Source of the DNA: Gammaproteobacteria bacterium
GTDB taxonomy: Bacteria > Pseudomonadota > Gammaproteobacteria > Pseudomonadales > Azotimanducaceae
NCBI GenBank assembly: GCA_009840545.1
Contig: VXNM01000003.1
Span: forward strand, 186,001-250,000
DNA: 64,000 nucleotides
Direction of reading: 5' to 3'
A program made the translations under genes and the position numbers. Each line of letters opens with the position of its first letter. Positions within the stretch are counted from its first letter, which is position 1. The notes beneath the pieces were generated by a model, which was not told the origin of the DNA, searched no databases, and was given only the letters and a program-made list of their open reading frames with translations. Positions 1 to 9,979 of this stretch are shown here, one piece after another.

Positions 1-414
1 AATGTTTTTTAGAGTCGAATCATTGACTGTTGGAGGAGTAACGGCAGCTGCCACAGCGTCCTTGAAATCGGGATTCGCCTCGACCTCAGCTGATTGCCTG
101 GTCGAGTTTCCAGTTGATTGGCTCACGATGTCGATGTGCAATCGATTGGTTAGAGTCCGCCACACTTCCGCATCGTCAATCCAGCCGATTGATTCGATTT
201 TTGACTCGACATCCGAGGACGCTAGTTCAACTTCTGAATCTTCAATCAAGGATTTAACCCGGGACCTTAGGATCGTTTCCTGTTCCCCTGTCACATCGCC
301 GTGCACCACGATCACAGGTTCTGTACCACTCAGTTTCGTCCACGCTAGCGTGATACCAAGAGGTACGGCGATACCAATTAACAAGCCAGCCAGGAATCGA
401 CCTATAGCGGACAT
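1..414 (-). CDS. ftsQ: Cell division protein FtsQ-like, N-terminal part (runs off the window)
   Basis: An open frame of 138 codons starts at an ATG at 414 and has no stop before base 1, so the C-terminal part is missing. The product has a short basic N-terminus, one hydrophobic segment at about residues 7-25 and then a POTRA-like region at about 34-100 (VIVVHGD...IGWIDDAEVWRTL). This is the layout of FtsQ, the bitopic divisome protein that links FtsL/FtsB to FtsA. The start lies inside the end of murC (12 bases overlap plus one) and is preceded by a strong AAGGAGGT ribosome site at 421-428. Its place directly after murC at the end of a dcw operon supports the call; the similarity in the visible part is weak, so this rests partly on context. 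Confidence 0.62.
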   Translation of the reverse strand, partial: MSAIGRFLAGLLIGIAVPLGITLAWTKLSGTEPVIVVHGDVTGEQETILRSRVKSLIEDSEVELASSDVESKIESIGWIDDAEVWRTLTNRLHIDIVSQSTGNSTRQSAEVEANPDFKDAVAAAVTPPTVNDSTLKNI

Positions 415-1832
415 TGCCCGACCTCCTTGAACGCCATCGAGACTCGATCAATATTTCCTGCTCCTTGGATGGCTAGAACATCGTCCTTCTCAACCAAGCG
501 GCTAACTAGACTCGTAGCCTCTTGAGCGTTACTTGCAAATGCCACCGGAACTCTTGCCGTTGCCTCAATCTCTCGAGCCAAGTCCGCTCCGTGCGCACCC
601 GGTATGGGTGTTTCGCTCGCCGCATAGGTCTCTACCAGAACCAAAGAATCCACGTTCACCAGCACGGTTACGAATTCATGCAGAAGGTCCCGAGTCCTGG
701 TGTAACGGTGCGGCTGATACACCATTACCAAACGGCGATTGGGGTAGATTTCGCGGACCGTCGAAATAACGTGCTGAACTTCAGTGGGGTGGTGCCCGTA
801 GTCGTCAATTAGAGTGACCTGACATCCGTTTACGTCCGCGGCACGAACTTCAAACCGTCGGTCAATTCCATGAAAGTCCTTTAGTCCTTGAACGATGTGT
901 TCATCTTCGATGCCTTCATCCGATGCGATTGCGATTGCACCCAGGACGTTTCGGACGTTTTCCTCTCCTGGCAATCGAATCTCAATGTCCAAAGAACTGA
1001 GTCCCTTCGGTCGATGCACACGAAATTTACAGGTCGGTCCATCATGCGACACGTTTTCTGCGCGGTAGTCGGCTTCTTTCGAAAGTCCGTAGGTCAAGAT
1101 CGGCCGGGCTAAATCTCTAATAATTGATCGAATCCCCTGATCATCAATACACAGAACGACCAGACCGTAGAACGGCAATCGGTGCACAAATTCCTTGAAT
1201 GCTTCAAGAAGCTTGGTGAAGTCTTGGGCATACGTTCCCAAGTGATCGCGATCAATGTTGGTTATCACGGCTACCAGGGGATTGAGGTACAGAAACGATG
1301 CGTCGCTCTCGTCGGCTTCCGCGACGAAGTAGCGACTCAATCCCATTCGCGCATGAGTTCCTTCGCTCTTTAACAATCCTCCGATCACATAAGTTGGATC
1401 CAATTGTGCGACCTGAAATATGCTTGCTATGAGACTGGTAGCTGTTGTCTTTCCATGTGTGCCAGCAACGGCAATTCCATATCGATGGCGCATGAGTTCG
1501 CCCAACATCTCTGCTCTGGAGACGACCGGAATCCGCCGACGATGCGCTTCGACGACCTCCACGTTGTCATCACTAATCGCGCTTGACACGACAAGAACAT
1601 CAGAGTCGCTGACGTGGCTAGCTTGGTGACCGATTTGGACTCTCACTCCCAATCTGGAAAGGCGGTTCGTTACGTTCGAACTCTCCAAGTCGGAGCCAGT
1701 GACCAAATAGCCCTGGTGTGACAAGACCTCGGCGATTCCGCACATACCTGCACCACCGACGCCGACGAAGTGGATGGTCTTGACTCGCCGCATGGGAGGC
1801 ATGTCCGTGACACTGAAAGAAACTTCGGTCAC
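402..1832 (-). CDS. murC: UDP-N-acetylmuramate--L-alanine ligase
   Basis: MurC adds L-alanine to UDP-MurNAc, the first amino-acid step of peptidoglycan precursor synthesis in the cytoplasm. The 476-residue product is the normal family length. It shows the N-terminal nucleotide-binding loop GVGGAGM (about 24-30), the Mur-ligase P-loop GTHGKTT (124-130) and the central AEADESDASF motif. The start is a GTG at 1832, eight bases after the ftsW stop, with GAGG as ribosome site overlapping that stop. No murG lies between ftsW and this gene, which is unusual for a dcw cluster. The 3' end overlaps the ftsQ start. Confidence 0.96.
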   Translation of the reverse strand: MTEVSFSVTDMPPMRRVKTIHFVGVGGAGMCGIAEVLSHQGYLVTGSDLESSNVTNRLSRLGVRVQIGHQASHVSDSDVLVVSSAISDDNVEVVEAHRRRIPVVSRAEMLGELMRHRYGIAVAGTHGKTTATSLIASIFQVAQLDPTYVIGGLLKSEGTHARMGLSRYFVAEADESDASFLYLNPLVAVITNIDRDHLGTYAQDFTKLLEAFKEFVHRLPFYGLVVLCIDDQGIRSIIRDLARPILTYGLSKEADYRAENVSHDGPTCKFRVHRPKGLSSLDIEIRLPGEENVRNVLGAIAIASDEGIEDEHIVQGLKDFHGIDRRFEVRAADVNGCQVTLIDDYGHHPTEVQHVISTVREIYPNRRLVMVYQPHRYTRTRDLLHEFVTVLVNVDSLVLVETYAASETPIPGAHGADLAREIEATARVPVAFASNAQEATSLVSRLVEKDDVLAIQGAGNIDRVSMAFKEVGQCPL

Positions 1833-1839
1833 CGCAACC

Positions 1840-2940
1840 TCACACTTTGGGTAGCTTGGGTTGTGTCATTTCAATGTGTGCGCGACACACCAAAGCGACA
1901 AGGGCACTCGAGACAATGAGACTATTTCCGCCATAGCTGAGAAAGGGCAAAGTGAGTCCTTTCGTAGGCAGCGCTCCCATCGCCACTCCAATGTGAATGA
2001 ACGATTGCAGTCCCAACATCAGTCCTGCGCCATAGCAGACGTAACCAGCAAAGTCGTGCTTGGACTCCAGAGCCTTCTTGCCAATCCAGAAACAGCGGAA
2101 GACCAGTCCGAGAAGCACTGCGAGGACGAAGGCCCCACCGACGAAACCGACTTCTTCAACGATTACCGAAAAAATGAAGTCGTTGTGCGGTGTAGGCAAG
2201 TACAAAACCTTCTGAACACCGTCTCCCAGACCCTGACCGGTGAATTCCCCTCGCCCGAAAGCAATTAGGGATTGGGACAACTGGTAGCCTTCGTCCGATG
2301 CATGGGCCCAAGTATCCAAGTAAGCGGCAAGCCGATTGCGTCGTTCATACAAGAAATACCCAAAGACTGGCAAGCCAAGTGCGCCCATCAAGACCAGATC
2401 TCTCATTCGGACGCCTGCCAGAAAGAGCATTCCAATCGTGACCATTCCTATCAGCACAACCGAGCCAAAGTCTGGCTGCAAGAAAATCAGACCTAGCACA
2501 ATCCCAACAAGGAATATGAGCTTGATGACACCACCCGTACGGGTCATCAAGGCTTCCCTGTTAGCCGCAATGCGTCCCGCAACGAATAAAGGAATCAATA
2601 GCCGTGCCAATTCCGATACCTGCAGAGTAGCGACCTTCAAATCAATCCACCGTCTTCCCCCGCCAGCTTCCAAACCAATCCACGGAACCAAAACGAGGAT
2701 GGACAACAACAACGTCAGAAGATAAAAAATCTTGTGAAACCGATTGAAGACGTCCAATGGGGTTTGAACGACGCCAATGAATACGATCGCCGCCACAATC
2801 ATGAAAAAAACATGCTTAAGAACATAGGGATTGATTTGGGTGTTCGCCAGATGCAAAGTTGCACTTGACACCGCTATCAAGCCCAATGCCATCAATAACA
2901 TCCAAACGCAAGCAGACGCAGTATCAATGCGCGCAATCAC
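1840..2940 (-). CDS. ftsW: SEDS-family peptidoglycan glycosyltransferase FtsW
   Basis: FtsW is the polytopic inner-membrane SEDS protein that polymerises septal glycan strands together with FtsI. The 366-residue protein is nearly all membrane segments and contains GGGRRWIDL, the RGEFTGQGLGDG loop and the C-terminal PFLSYGGNS signature of SEDS proteins. It begins with a GTG at 2940 whose GTGA sequence overlaps the murD stop, so the two are translationally coupled. Location in the dcw cluster directly after murD separates it from the elongation paralogue RodA. Confidence 0.95.
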   Translation of the reverse strand: MIARIDTASACVWMLLMALGLIAVSSATLHLANTQINPYVLKHVFFMIVAAIVFIGVVQTPLDVFNRFHKIFYLLTLLLSILVLVPWIGLEAGGGRRWIDLKVATLQVSELARLLIPLFVAGRIAANREALMTRTGGVIKLIFLVGIVLGLIFLQPDFGSVVLIGMVTIGMLFLAGVRMRDLVLMGALGLPVFGYFLYERRNRLAAYLDTWAHASDEGYQLSQSLIAFGRGEFTGQGLGDGVQKVLYLPTPHNDFIFSVIVEEVGFVGGAFVLAVLLGLVFRCFWIGKKALESKHDFAGYVCYGAGLMLGLQSFIHIGVAMGALPTKGLTLPFLSYGGNSLIVSSALVALVCRAHIEMTQPKLPKV

Positions 2941-4244
2941 GATCGCAACTCCGCTACAGCATTGACAAAAGCAGTCCCTCTGTGCTCAAAATTTCTAAAC
3001 ATGTCGAAGCTCGCACATGCGGGCGCTAGCAACACGCAATCTCCTCTCTCGGCATGTTTGTGAGCCATCCACACCGCTTCATCCATACTTGAAGCAATCG
3101 AATGATCTACGCGTTTTGTACAGTCGGCGATTTTCTGAGCGTCCCTACCAATCAGAACGAGATAGGAGACATGTCTGTCGATCGTCTCGCCCAGTTCCTT
3201 GAAATCTGCATCCTTGCCATCTCCGCCTGCGATCAGAATCAAATTGTTCGACTCTTGGGTCATGCTTGCGATCGATGCCACTGATGCCGCTACGTTCGTG
3301 GCCTTGGAGTCATTGAAGTAATCCACTCCCTCTACACGTGCCACAAATTGATTCCGATGACCTAGCCCCGAGAAAGACGAAGCCACTTCACGAATCACTT
3401 CGCTCGTAGCTCCGAATCTTGACGCGATGGCCGCTGCCATTACTAAGTTGAAGCGGTTATGTCTACCCTTCACGGCGATGCCATCCGAGGAAATGAATTT
3501 CCCATCAAGAACCACACCGTCGTCGAGTACGCTCCAATCGGGACTGCGATTTATCGCGATCGAGTCTGTTGCTTCTCCGGGGTCTGTGTTGTCATCCTGC
3601 CCATTGAAGACAGCAAAAGAGCAATGGTCGTAGACACGACGCTTGCTCGATATGTAGTCGAGCATGGATTTGTGTCGATCAAGATGGTCTTCGGCGATAT
3701 TCGTTATCGCTGCGACGTCAAAGCGTGCAATTTGAAGACGTTCAAGCTGAAAACTTGAAAGCTCAACGACGAAGCCTTTCGCTCCCGAATCCAGAGCGTC
3801 CAACACTGGAATTCCGATGTTTCCGCAAACTATGAAGCCATCGGGCTGCAGCATAGCCCCGACTAACATGGCAGTAGTGCTCTTTCCGTTCGTGCCAGTG
3901 ATTCCTATGACGGGTACATCCACCTCTTCCATGAACAGATCAATGTCGCCGACTATAGGAACGCGTTCGATCGTCGCAAACTTGAGCAACGTATCGTCGA
4001 GACCTATCCCAGGACTAGCAACTACTCTCTTTGCTCGAGCCACAGCGCGAGCAAATTTTCGTGGCGGCACAACGCAAACATCGGGGTAGTCTCTCCGTAC
4101 TTCCACCAGATGCGGAACCTCGTTGGTGCGTTTGCCGAGGCGAGAGTCACAAACTGACACCTCACTGTCTTTCAATCTCAAGTGACGAATTACCGAAACA
4201 CCCGTGTCACCGAGTCCTACCACCATTGTCGGAGACATATTCAT
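2937..4244 (-). CDS. murD: UDP-N-acetylmuramoyl-L-alanine--D-glutamate ligase
   Basis: MurD adds D-glutamate to UDP-MurNAc-L-Ala. From the chosen start the protein has 435 residues, with an N-terminal [10 protein letters not shown] loop, the P-loop [10 protein letters not shown] (about 114-123) and the downstream FNDSKATN signature. A longer frame begins at 4328, but those 28 extra residues overlap mraY and precede the conserved N-terminus. The ATG at 4244 sits in an ATGA overlap with the mraY stop and is preferred. The gene ends in a GTGA overlap with ftsW. Confidence 0.95.
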   Translation of the reverse strand: MNMSPTMVVGLGDTGVSVIRHLRLKDSEVSVCDSRLGKRTNEVPHLVEVRRDYPDVCVVPPRKFARAVARAKRVVASPGIGLDDTLLKFATIERVPIVGDIDLFMEEVDVPVIGITGTNGKSTTAMLVGAMLQPDGFIVCGNIGIPVLDALDSGAKGFVVELSSFQLERLQIARFDVAAITNIAEDHLDRHKSMLDYISSKRRVYDHCSFAVFNGQDDNTDPGEATDSIAINRSPDWSVLDDGVVLDGKFISSDGIAVKGRHNRFNLVMAAAIASRFGATSEVIREVASSFSGLGHRNQFVARVEGVDYFNDSKATNVAASVASIASMTQESNNLILIAGGDGKDADFKELGETIDRHVSYLVLIGRDAQKIADCTKRVDHSIASSMDEAVWMAHKHAERGDCVLLAPACASFDMFRNFEHRGTAFVNAVAELRS

Positions 4245-5317
4245 CGCAGTTTCAACATGGACAAACCGACCAAAACCAACATGAAGGCGATGATCCAGAA
4301 ACGGACAACAATACGAGGTTCGGGCCACTCTTTCAGTTCAAAGTGGTGGTGCAGCGGCGCCATCTGAAATACTCGTCGGCCCAGGATCTTGAAACTCACG
4401 ATCTGCACAATCACGGATGCCGTTTCAACAACGAAAATTCCGCCCATGATCAATAGGACAATTTCGTGTCGAACCAGTACGCCGATGGTTCCAAGAGCGG
4501 CACCTAGAGCTAATGCACCTACATCGCCCATGAACATCTGAGCTGGGTAGGTGTTGTACCAAAGGAATCCCAAACCAGCACCAACAATACTGCCGCAAAT
4601 GATTGCAACTTCTCCCATCCCAGGAATATGAGGAATCTGCAGGTACTCCGCGAACTCGATATGTCCCACCAAGTAGGCAATCAACCCGAGTGCTGCACCC
4701 ACCATGACGGTCGGCATGATTGCAAGTCCATCGAGACCGTCGGTGAAATTGACCGAGTTGCTCATTCCCACGATCATCAGATACGCAAGAAATATGAAGC
4801 CAAAACCAAGGGGAATTGCGACCTGCTTGAAAATGGGAATGATCAGCTCGGTTTCAGCAGGAATCGTGGCCGTAGTAAACATTACGACTGCGGCGGTCAA
4901 ACCCACCGCTGATTGGAAGAAGTACTTCCACTTAATGGAAATACCCTTACCCTTGTGAAGTTTCTTGTAATCGTCTGCGAAGCCTATGAGTCCAAAACCC
5001 AGGATTACTCCTACGACTATCCAAACGTGCTTGCTCGTCAAATCACCCCAGAGCAATGTCGAGACTACGATTGACACTACGATCAAGAGGCCACCCATCG
5101 TAGGGGTGCCGCGCTTGGAGACGTGGGAAGACGGACCATCGTCGCGAATGGTCTCGCCAATGTTGCTTTGAGCGAACCTCCGGATCACGACGGGTCCCAC
5201 AATCAGTGCAATAACCAACGCAGTGACCGCACTGACGATGGTGCGAAAAGTGATGTACTCGAAGACGTTGAATCCCGAGTAGAACTCCGTCAAGTACCGT
5301 GTAAGCCAGAGTAACAT
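4241..5317 (-). CDS. mraY: Phospho-N-acetylmuramoyl-pentapeptide transferase
   Basis: MraY transfers phospho-MurNAc-pentapeptide to undecaprenyl phosphate and so makes lipid I at the inner membrane. The 358-residue polytopic protein carries [26 protein letters not shown] and the MAPLHHHFE loop, all hallmark MraY active-site segments. Its ATG shares one base with the murE stop (TGATG). In most proteobacteria murF precedes mraY; here murE does so directly. Confidence 0.97.
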   Translation of the reverse strand: MLLWLTRYLTEFYSGFNVFEYITFRTIVSAVTALVIALIVGPVVIRRFAQSNIGETIRDDGPSSHVSKRGTPTMGGLLIVVSIVVSTLLWGDLTSKHVWIVVGVILGFGLIGFADDYKKLHKGKGISIKWKYFFQSAVGLTAAVVMFTTATIPAETELIIPIFKQVAIPLGFGFIFLAYLMIVGMSNSVNFTDGLDGLAIMPTVMVGAALGLIAYLVGHIEFAEYLQIPHIPGMGEVAIICGSIVGAGLGFLWYNTYPAQMFMGDVGALALGAALGTIGVLVRHEIVLLIMGGIFVVETASVIVQIVSFKILGRRVFQMAPLHHHFELKEWPEPRIVVRFWIIAFMLVLVGLSMLKLR

Positions 5318-6753
5318 CAGGTTCTCACCCCGAAGACTTTCTGTATTGCTGCGCGGTCACTGTACGGGAGCCGAATATTGCCTACTTCCTGATAGCGTTC
5401 ATGGCCTTTCCCAGCGACGAGGACTGTATCTCCTGATTGGGCGTGACTAACAGCGAACTCGATGGCTTTGGCGCGGTCCGGTTCAATGAAGAATTGGGCG
5501 GGGACTTCGAAGCCTTCGCAAATCTCATTAATGATGTCCATCGGAGGCTCGTTGCGGGGATTGTCCGAAGTAACGACCACAAAATCGGCCAGTTCCTGGG
5601 CAATGCGCGCCATCTCCGGACGCTTGCCTTTATCGCGGTCGCCACCGCATCCAAAGACACAGACGATCCGATCTGAGGTGTGAGATCGAACAGCTTCCAG
5701 TGCAGAACGAAGTGCATCAGGTGTGTGGGCGTAGTCCAGTACCGTAGACGGCAAACCGGACTCGAAAAAGAACTCCATTCGTCCGGGTATTTGCGGAGTG
5801 GTTTGCATCCGCTCCACGGCATCTTGAAATTCCATTCCGAAGTAGCTGGCAACGAGCAACATGGCCGCAGCATTTGCTACGTACATTTCTCCTACATATG
5901 GAATGTAGAAATTTTTCCGACCCCAAGCACCGAGCCACGTGCCACGTATGCCGTTGGATGCGTATTCCACGTTTGTCCATTGCAAATCTGCATCGGGTGA
6001 AATCCCGTAACTCAAACATCTGATGTTTCGATTAGTGAGGTGTTCTGTAATTCGGTTACCCAACGGGTCGTCCACATTGACGATGCCACATTGAAGTTCA
6101 GGCCTCTCGAACAGCTTGAATTTCGCATCGGAGTACTCCTTCATGTTTTCGTGGTAGTCAAGATGGTCCCGGCTGAGGTTGGTGAACACGCCGCAAGAGA
6201 TGTCGATGTCGTTAACACGCCCTTGATCTAAAGCATGCGAACTCACTTCGATAACTGCCTGACGAATTCCTCGTTTGAGCAGCTCACTAAAGTTGGCTTG
6301 CATTGCAATGGGATCTACAGTGGTGAGAGATGTCGGACACAATCCCGGTGGCTTGCCCCAACCAAGGGTTCCAACCGATGCCGTTGCATCAAGCAAACAA
6401 GCTGAGCCATAGGCAACCGAGGACTTGCCATTGGTGCCCGTTACCCCAACAACATGCATGCTTTGCGCCGGGTACCCATAGAACTTGGCAGCGAGTGACC
6501 CGCGCAATCGCTCAATGTTTTCAGCTTGAATCCAAGGTACTCTGCAACCATTCGATTCCGCACGTTCCGCGCACACAGCCACCGCTCCCCTTTTGATGGC
6601 TTCGTCTACAAAATCGTGACCGTCAAACTCACCGCCCTTGTAGGCAATGAAGAGGTCGCCCGGACGAACGATCCGCGAATCACTGGAAATGCCTCCTACG
6701 ACGATGGATGGAACATCCTCTCGGCTCAGCAATTCTCTAAGCTGCATTCCCAT
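5317..6753 (-). CDS. murE: UDP-MurNAc-L-alanyl-D-glutamate--2,6-diaminopimelate ligase
   Basis: MurE adds the third stem-peptide residue. The 478-residue protein has GGISSDSR near the N-terminus, P-loop [10 protein letters not shown] (about 103-112), HDxxD-like central segments and DNPRNEPP in the C-terminal domain. The DNPR motif is the known marker for meso-diaminopimelate rather than lysine, as expected for a Gram-negative. The start at 6753 overlaps the end of ftsI by 17 bases. A second ATG two codons downstream is also possible. Confidence 0.95.
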   Translation of the reverse strand: MGMQLRELLSREDVPSIVVGGISSDSRIVRPGDLFIAYKGGEFDGHDFVDEAIKRGAVAVCAERAESNGCRVPWIQAENIERLRGSLAAKFYGYPAQSMHVVGVTGTNGKSSVAYGSACLLDATASVGTLGWGKPPGLCPTSLTTVDPIAMQANFSELLKRGIRQAVIEVSSHALDQGRVNDIDISCGVFTNLSRDHLDYHENMKEYSDAKFKLFERPELQCGIVNVDDPLGNRITEHLTNRNIRCLSYGISPDADLQWTNVEYASNGIRGTWLGAWGRKNFYIPYVGEMYVANAAAMLLVASYFGMEFQDAVERMQTTPQIPGRMEFFFESGLPSTVLDYAHTPDALRSALEAVRSHTSDRIVCVFGCGGDRDKGKRPEMARIAQELADFVVVTSDNPRNEPPMDIINEICEGFEVPAQFFIEPDRAKAIEFAVSHAQSGDTVLVAGKGHERYQEVGNIRLPYSDRAAIQKVFGVRT

Positions 6754-8416
6754 GGGCTACCAACCTCTTAGGTGTTCCTGTTAATCCCATCAATTGCAAT
6801 GCGTGACGCGCCACCTCGGCAAAAACTGGGCTGGCAACTCCACCACCCGATCTCGTTTCACCCATGGGTTCGTCTACTACAACGACACAGACGATTCTTG
6901 GATTTGTTGAAGGAGCAATCCCCACGAACCATGCAATATGACGACTTTCGTCGTACGATCCATCCAAGATTTTTCGCACTGTCCCTGTCTTTCCCGCGAC
7001 GGAGAATCCTTCGAGATTGGCCTTTGGCGCAGTGCCGATGGGTGAAACTACACCTTCCAACATTTGAAGAACGGTCTTAGCATGTTCTTCTTTGAAAACT
7101 CTTTGATCCGGCGATTTGAATGGAGCGGGCTCACGGACAATTCCAATCGAACGTCGAATACCTCCGGTCGCAATTGTCAAGTAGCCGACGGCTAATTGAA
7201 GAGGAGATACACGAAGGCCATATCCATAGGACATCGTCGCTCGACCAATATCTCGTTCTAGGTCCTCGATGTTGATATGCCCATTTGCTTCATACGGTAG
7301 CCCTGAGTGAGGCTCATCCACAACTCCAGCCCGATTCAAAGCGCTGAAAACCGCATACTTGTCAATACTCAATGCGACTCTGGATATCCCCACTTGGCTC
7401 GACTTGATCAGCACTCCTTCTAATGTGAGCGTGCCGTAATTTCTCGGGTCTTCTACCAGGTGACGACCAATTCCAAAATAGCCCGGGGAGGTGTCAATTT
7501 CCGATTCGGGCTGGTACTTGCTGCTCTCAAGGGCCGCAATGGCAGCGAAGGTCTTGATCGTGGATCCTGGTTCGTAGGTATCTGTTACCGCACGATTTCG
7601 CATGCGACTGAACGAACGATCGCCCCCGTCATTTGGGTTATATGACGGATAGCTAGCAAGCGAGAGTATTTCGCCGTTTAGGACATCGATGAGCACCAGG
7701 GTTGCAGATTTTGCGTCGTGCTCGGCAACGGTCTGTCTCAATTGGCGGAATGCCAAGTACTGCAATCCCAAGTCAATTGTCGTCGTAATGTCTTCACCAA
7801 ATTTCGGAGCATCCTCAAGCCTTATGTCACGTAGACGGCGGCCGTCTCTTGCTCGAAGTACACGTCTCTGCCCTGTCTCGCCTGTGAGCTCTACATCACG
7901 TGATAGCTCAAGACCTTCCGCACCCTTCCCATCGTTCTTGATGAGTCCCACGACATGTGCTGTAACTTCTCCTGCAGGGTAGTAGCGTCTAAACTCCGTC
8001 GAGAATCTAACTCCAGAGATTCCCAGTTGCCCCACAGCCTCTGCAACTTCGTGTGAAACACGCTTCTTGAGGTAGACAAAACGCCTGTTGCTGGCTTCCC
8101 TCAAAGTACTTCTCAATTGCTCTTCAGAAATCTGGAGAGCTTGGGCAAGATCAGGCAGCGATTCGGTTGGAATGCTGTCGATGCCTGGGTCCGTCCATAT
8201 GGACTGAACCGGAGTGCTTATGGCAAGCGGCTGCCCGGCACGATCGTAGATGATCCCTCGGGTTGTGGGGACCGATTCTGCGCGCTGTGCGACTCGGTCG
8301 CCCTGTTCTTGCAAGAAGTCTCGATCATACGTGGCAAGAATGAACATGCGGGCCAACATGACCAAGGCAACAACGACAAATGCCATGATTGCGAATCGAA
8401 GACGTGACCTCATCAT
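6737..8416 (-). CDS. ftsI: Septal peptidoglycan transpeptidase FtsI (PBP3) with an altered SxN motif
   Basis: FtsI is the class B penicillin-binding protein that cross-links septal peptidoglycan. The 559-residue product has one N-terminal membrane anchor (about 8-28), a dimerisation/pedestal region starting with TTRGIIYDR, and a transpeptidase domain. The nucleophile motif STIK is at 285-288 and KTG is at 476-478. The second active-site motif, normally Ser-x-Asn, reads Ser-Ser-Gln at 339-341 (bases 7394-7402); I checked the codons TCG AGC CAA. The start overlaps the ftsL stop by ATGA. Context and length leave little doubt about identity. Confidence 0.95.
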   Translation of the reverse strand: MMRSRLRFAIMAFVVVALVMLARMFILATYDRDFLQEQGDRVAQRAESVPTTRGIIYDRAGQPLAISTPVQSIWTDPGIDSIPTESLPDLAQALQISEEQLRSTLREASNRRFVYLKKRVSHEVAEAVGQLGISGVRFSTEFRRYYPAGEVTAHVVGLIKNDGKGAEGLELSRDVELTGETGQRRVLRARDGRRLRDIRLEDAPKFGEDITTTIDLGLQYLAFRQLRQTVAEHDAKSATLVLIDVLNGEILSLASYPSYNPNDGGDRSFSRMRNRAVTDTYEPGSTIKTFAAIAALESSKYQPESEIDTSPGYFGIGRHLVEDPRNYGTLTLEGVLIKSSQVGISRVALSIDKYAVFSALNRAGVVDEPHSGLPYEANGHINIEDLERDIGRATMSYGYGLRVSPLQLAVGYLTIATGGIRRSIGIVREPAPFKSPDQRVFKEEHAKTVLQMLEGVVSPIGTAPKANLEGFSVAGKTGTVRKILDGSYDESRHIAWFVGIAPSTNPRIVCVVVVDEPMGETRSGGGVASPVFAEVARHALQLMGLTGTPKRLVAHGNAA

Positions 8417-8736
8417 TCGGCGTCTCCCGCTTCGACAGTCACGACGTTATTAGGGAACTTCATACCCATGTCTTCGCGAGCGACTTGCACTACGCGATCG
8501 AACGAATTCTCGCTACCACGTTCAATTTGCAGACGCGTGTGTTCGGAGAGTAATTCCTCCTGCTGAGCCCGCAGCTCAAGCACTTGGTTGTACTTGACGT
8601 GCCAAGTGCGAACTTGCTCAAGCGTCAGAAATCCCGACACGAGTACTGCAACAACGATGAACATCCAGAAAATCCACCACATGGGAGACGGAATCCAGCG
8701 AGGGGCATGTACCTTTGGTGCTTTTTCAGCGAACAC
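8413..8736 (-). CDS. ftsL: Cell division protein FtsL
   Basis: FtsL is a small bitopic divisome protein that forms a coiled coil with FtsB and binds FtsQ. The 107-residue product has a cytoplasmic N-terminus, one membrane span at about 19-40 (MWWIFWMFIVVAVLVSGFL), then a heptad-like region (VLELRAQQEELLSEHTRL) and a C-terminal VAREDMGMKFP. That last segment matches the usual 'A...LGM..P' end of FtsL. Sequence identity within the family is low, so position between rsmH and ftsI is the main support. Confidence 0.85.
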   Translation of the reverse strand: MFAEKAPKVHAPRWIPSPMWWIFWMFIVVAVLVSGFLTLEQVRTWHVKYNQVLELRAQQEELLSEHTRLQIERGSENSFDRVVQVAREDMGMKFPNNVVTVEAGDAE

Positions 8737-9637
8737 GCTCTACTACCTGCAACATCGCCGATCGGGAACGCGGATTGCTTTCAACTTCCGAACGAGTAGG
8801 ACGCCTCTCGCGCACTACAACCTTGAAAGGCCCTGTAAATTTGCCTCGTACGGGGACTTTGTGAGGAATTGGATCCTTCGACCACTCAGAGAACTGACGC
8901 CGTACGATTTGGTGTTCAAAACTGTGGAACGAAATAACTGCTAGTCGAGCATTGAGTGCCAGGAGGTCGAAAGCCTGCCTCAAGCCTTTCCGCAATTCGT
9001 TGATTTCATCATTTACGTGAATTCGGATTGCCTGAAAGACACGAGTGGCTACATGCTTTCTGCTGTCGATTTTTCTCGATGACCGACTGATGACATCTAC
9101 CAGTTGAGATGTGGTTTCCAAGGGCCGGGCACCTACTATTGCGTGTGCAATCGACCGAGAATTGCGTTCTTCGCCATACCTCTTGAACACCGATGCGAGT
9201 TCGCCCGCAGAAACCTTGTTGAGCCACTCCGAAGCCGTGAAACCAGATGTTGGATCCATGCGCATATCAAGCGTTCCATCCCGTAGAAAACTGAATCCTC
9301 GTTCAGCTTCTTCCAATTGGATCGACGACAACCCGAGATCCATCAATATGCCGTCGAACTCCGCAAATTCGTTCTCTTGCGCCAGTCGCTTTGCATCGCT
9401 GAAGCATCCTTTTGCGGCCTTTAGTCTTTCGTCTTCAATCGCGAGAGAAGCCGCGCACTCAATGGCAGACGGATCACGATCAAGAGCAAGAACACGCCCT
9501 TTGGTACTGAGTTTCTCCAATAGAGCGCGTGTATGACCGCCACCACCAAACGTGGCGTCAAGAAAAGAGCCGTCACTGTTTACGACGAGCGCGGCCATAG
9601 TCTCGCTGACCAGAACAGGTGTATGCGTTAGCTGCAT
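8726..9637 (-). CDS. rsmH: 16S rRNA (cytosine-1402-N4)-methyltransferase
   Basis: RsmH (MraW) methylates N4 of C1402 in 16S rRNA; RsmI, encoded at 17.5 kb, methylates the ribose of the same nucleotide. The 303-residue protein begins HTPVLVSE and has the SAM-binding loop DATFGGGGHT at about 27-36, LALDRDP, and GILMDLGLSS, all typical. It is the first gene of the dcw operon here because no mraZ precedes it. A promoter-like sequence lies about 140 bases upstream. Its end overlaps the ftsL start by 11 bases. Confidence 0.96.
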   Translation of the reverse strand: MQLTHTPVLVSETMAALVVNSDGSFLDATFGGGGHTRALLEKLSTKGRVLALDRDPSAIECAASLAIEDERLKAAKGCFSDAKRLAQENEFAEFDGILMDLGLSSIQLEEAERGFSFLRDGTLDMRMDPTSGFTASEWLNKVSAGELASVFKRYGEERNSRSIAHAIVGARPLETTSQLVDVISRSSRKIDSRKHVATRVFQAIRIHVNDEINELRKGLRQAFDLLALNARLAVISFHSFEHQIVRRQFSEWSKDPIPHKVPVRGKFTGPFKVVVRERRPTRSEVESNPRSRSAMLQVVERVR

Positions 9638-9979
9638 GGCCCGCTCGAATCGCAGCAGAGCGAACTGGATACGGGGACCCTACGTGAAATTCGCACGTTG
9701 CCTCCATTCAATCGAATTCACGTCTTCAGTGAATCGGCGCTTTCATCAATCCGTGAATCTTCACGCCGACAATCAAATATTACTCAATGTTCGAGATTTG
9801 TACAACTATTGCAATAGCCACAATCTGGTACGCGTAAGCCGATGCTAGTTGGTTGCACACGTAAAGCGAGTTCTTGGGGTGCCGGCAACGACATTTGAGC
9901 CGCCACGGTCTAGGTTTCGCGTCGAAATTCCAGAATTGATTGGCTCTAAGCTATGAATCGATCAAGTCAGATGGAATGA
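9638..9979. other. Intergenic region upstream of the dcw operon; no mraZ
   Basis: This 342-base stretch separates the end of the metzincin gene from rsmH. Apart from the promoter candidate at 9777-9805 I see no gene. MraZ is about 145 residues (some 435 bases) and would not fit, and neither strand shows a MraZ-like reading frame. No obvious intrinsic terminator with a T-run follows the metzincin stop. Confidence 0.6.
9777..9805 (-). promoter_or_regulatory. Predicted sigma-70 promoter of the dcw operon
   Basis: Read on the minus strand, a -35 box TTGTAC (9805-9800) is followed by exactly 17 bases and a -10 box TAATAT (9782-9777). Transcription would start near 9770 and run into rsmH at 9637. 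It is the best promoter match I found between the metzincin gene and rsmH. Confidence 0.5.

Noticed and set aside
2-430. Plus-strand open frame of 142 codons at the left edge
   Set aside because: It is antisense to the ftsQ-like gene, has no recognisable protein features, and the minus-strand frame has a strong ribosome site and divisome-like layout.
5382-5873. 163-codon minus-strand frame inside murE in another frame
   Set aside because: It is fully contained in murE, which has all family motifs; the product has no recognisable features.
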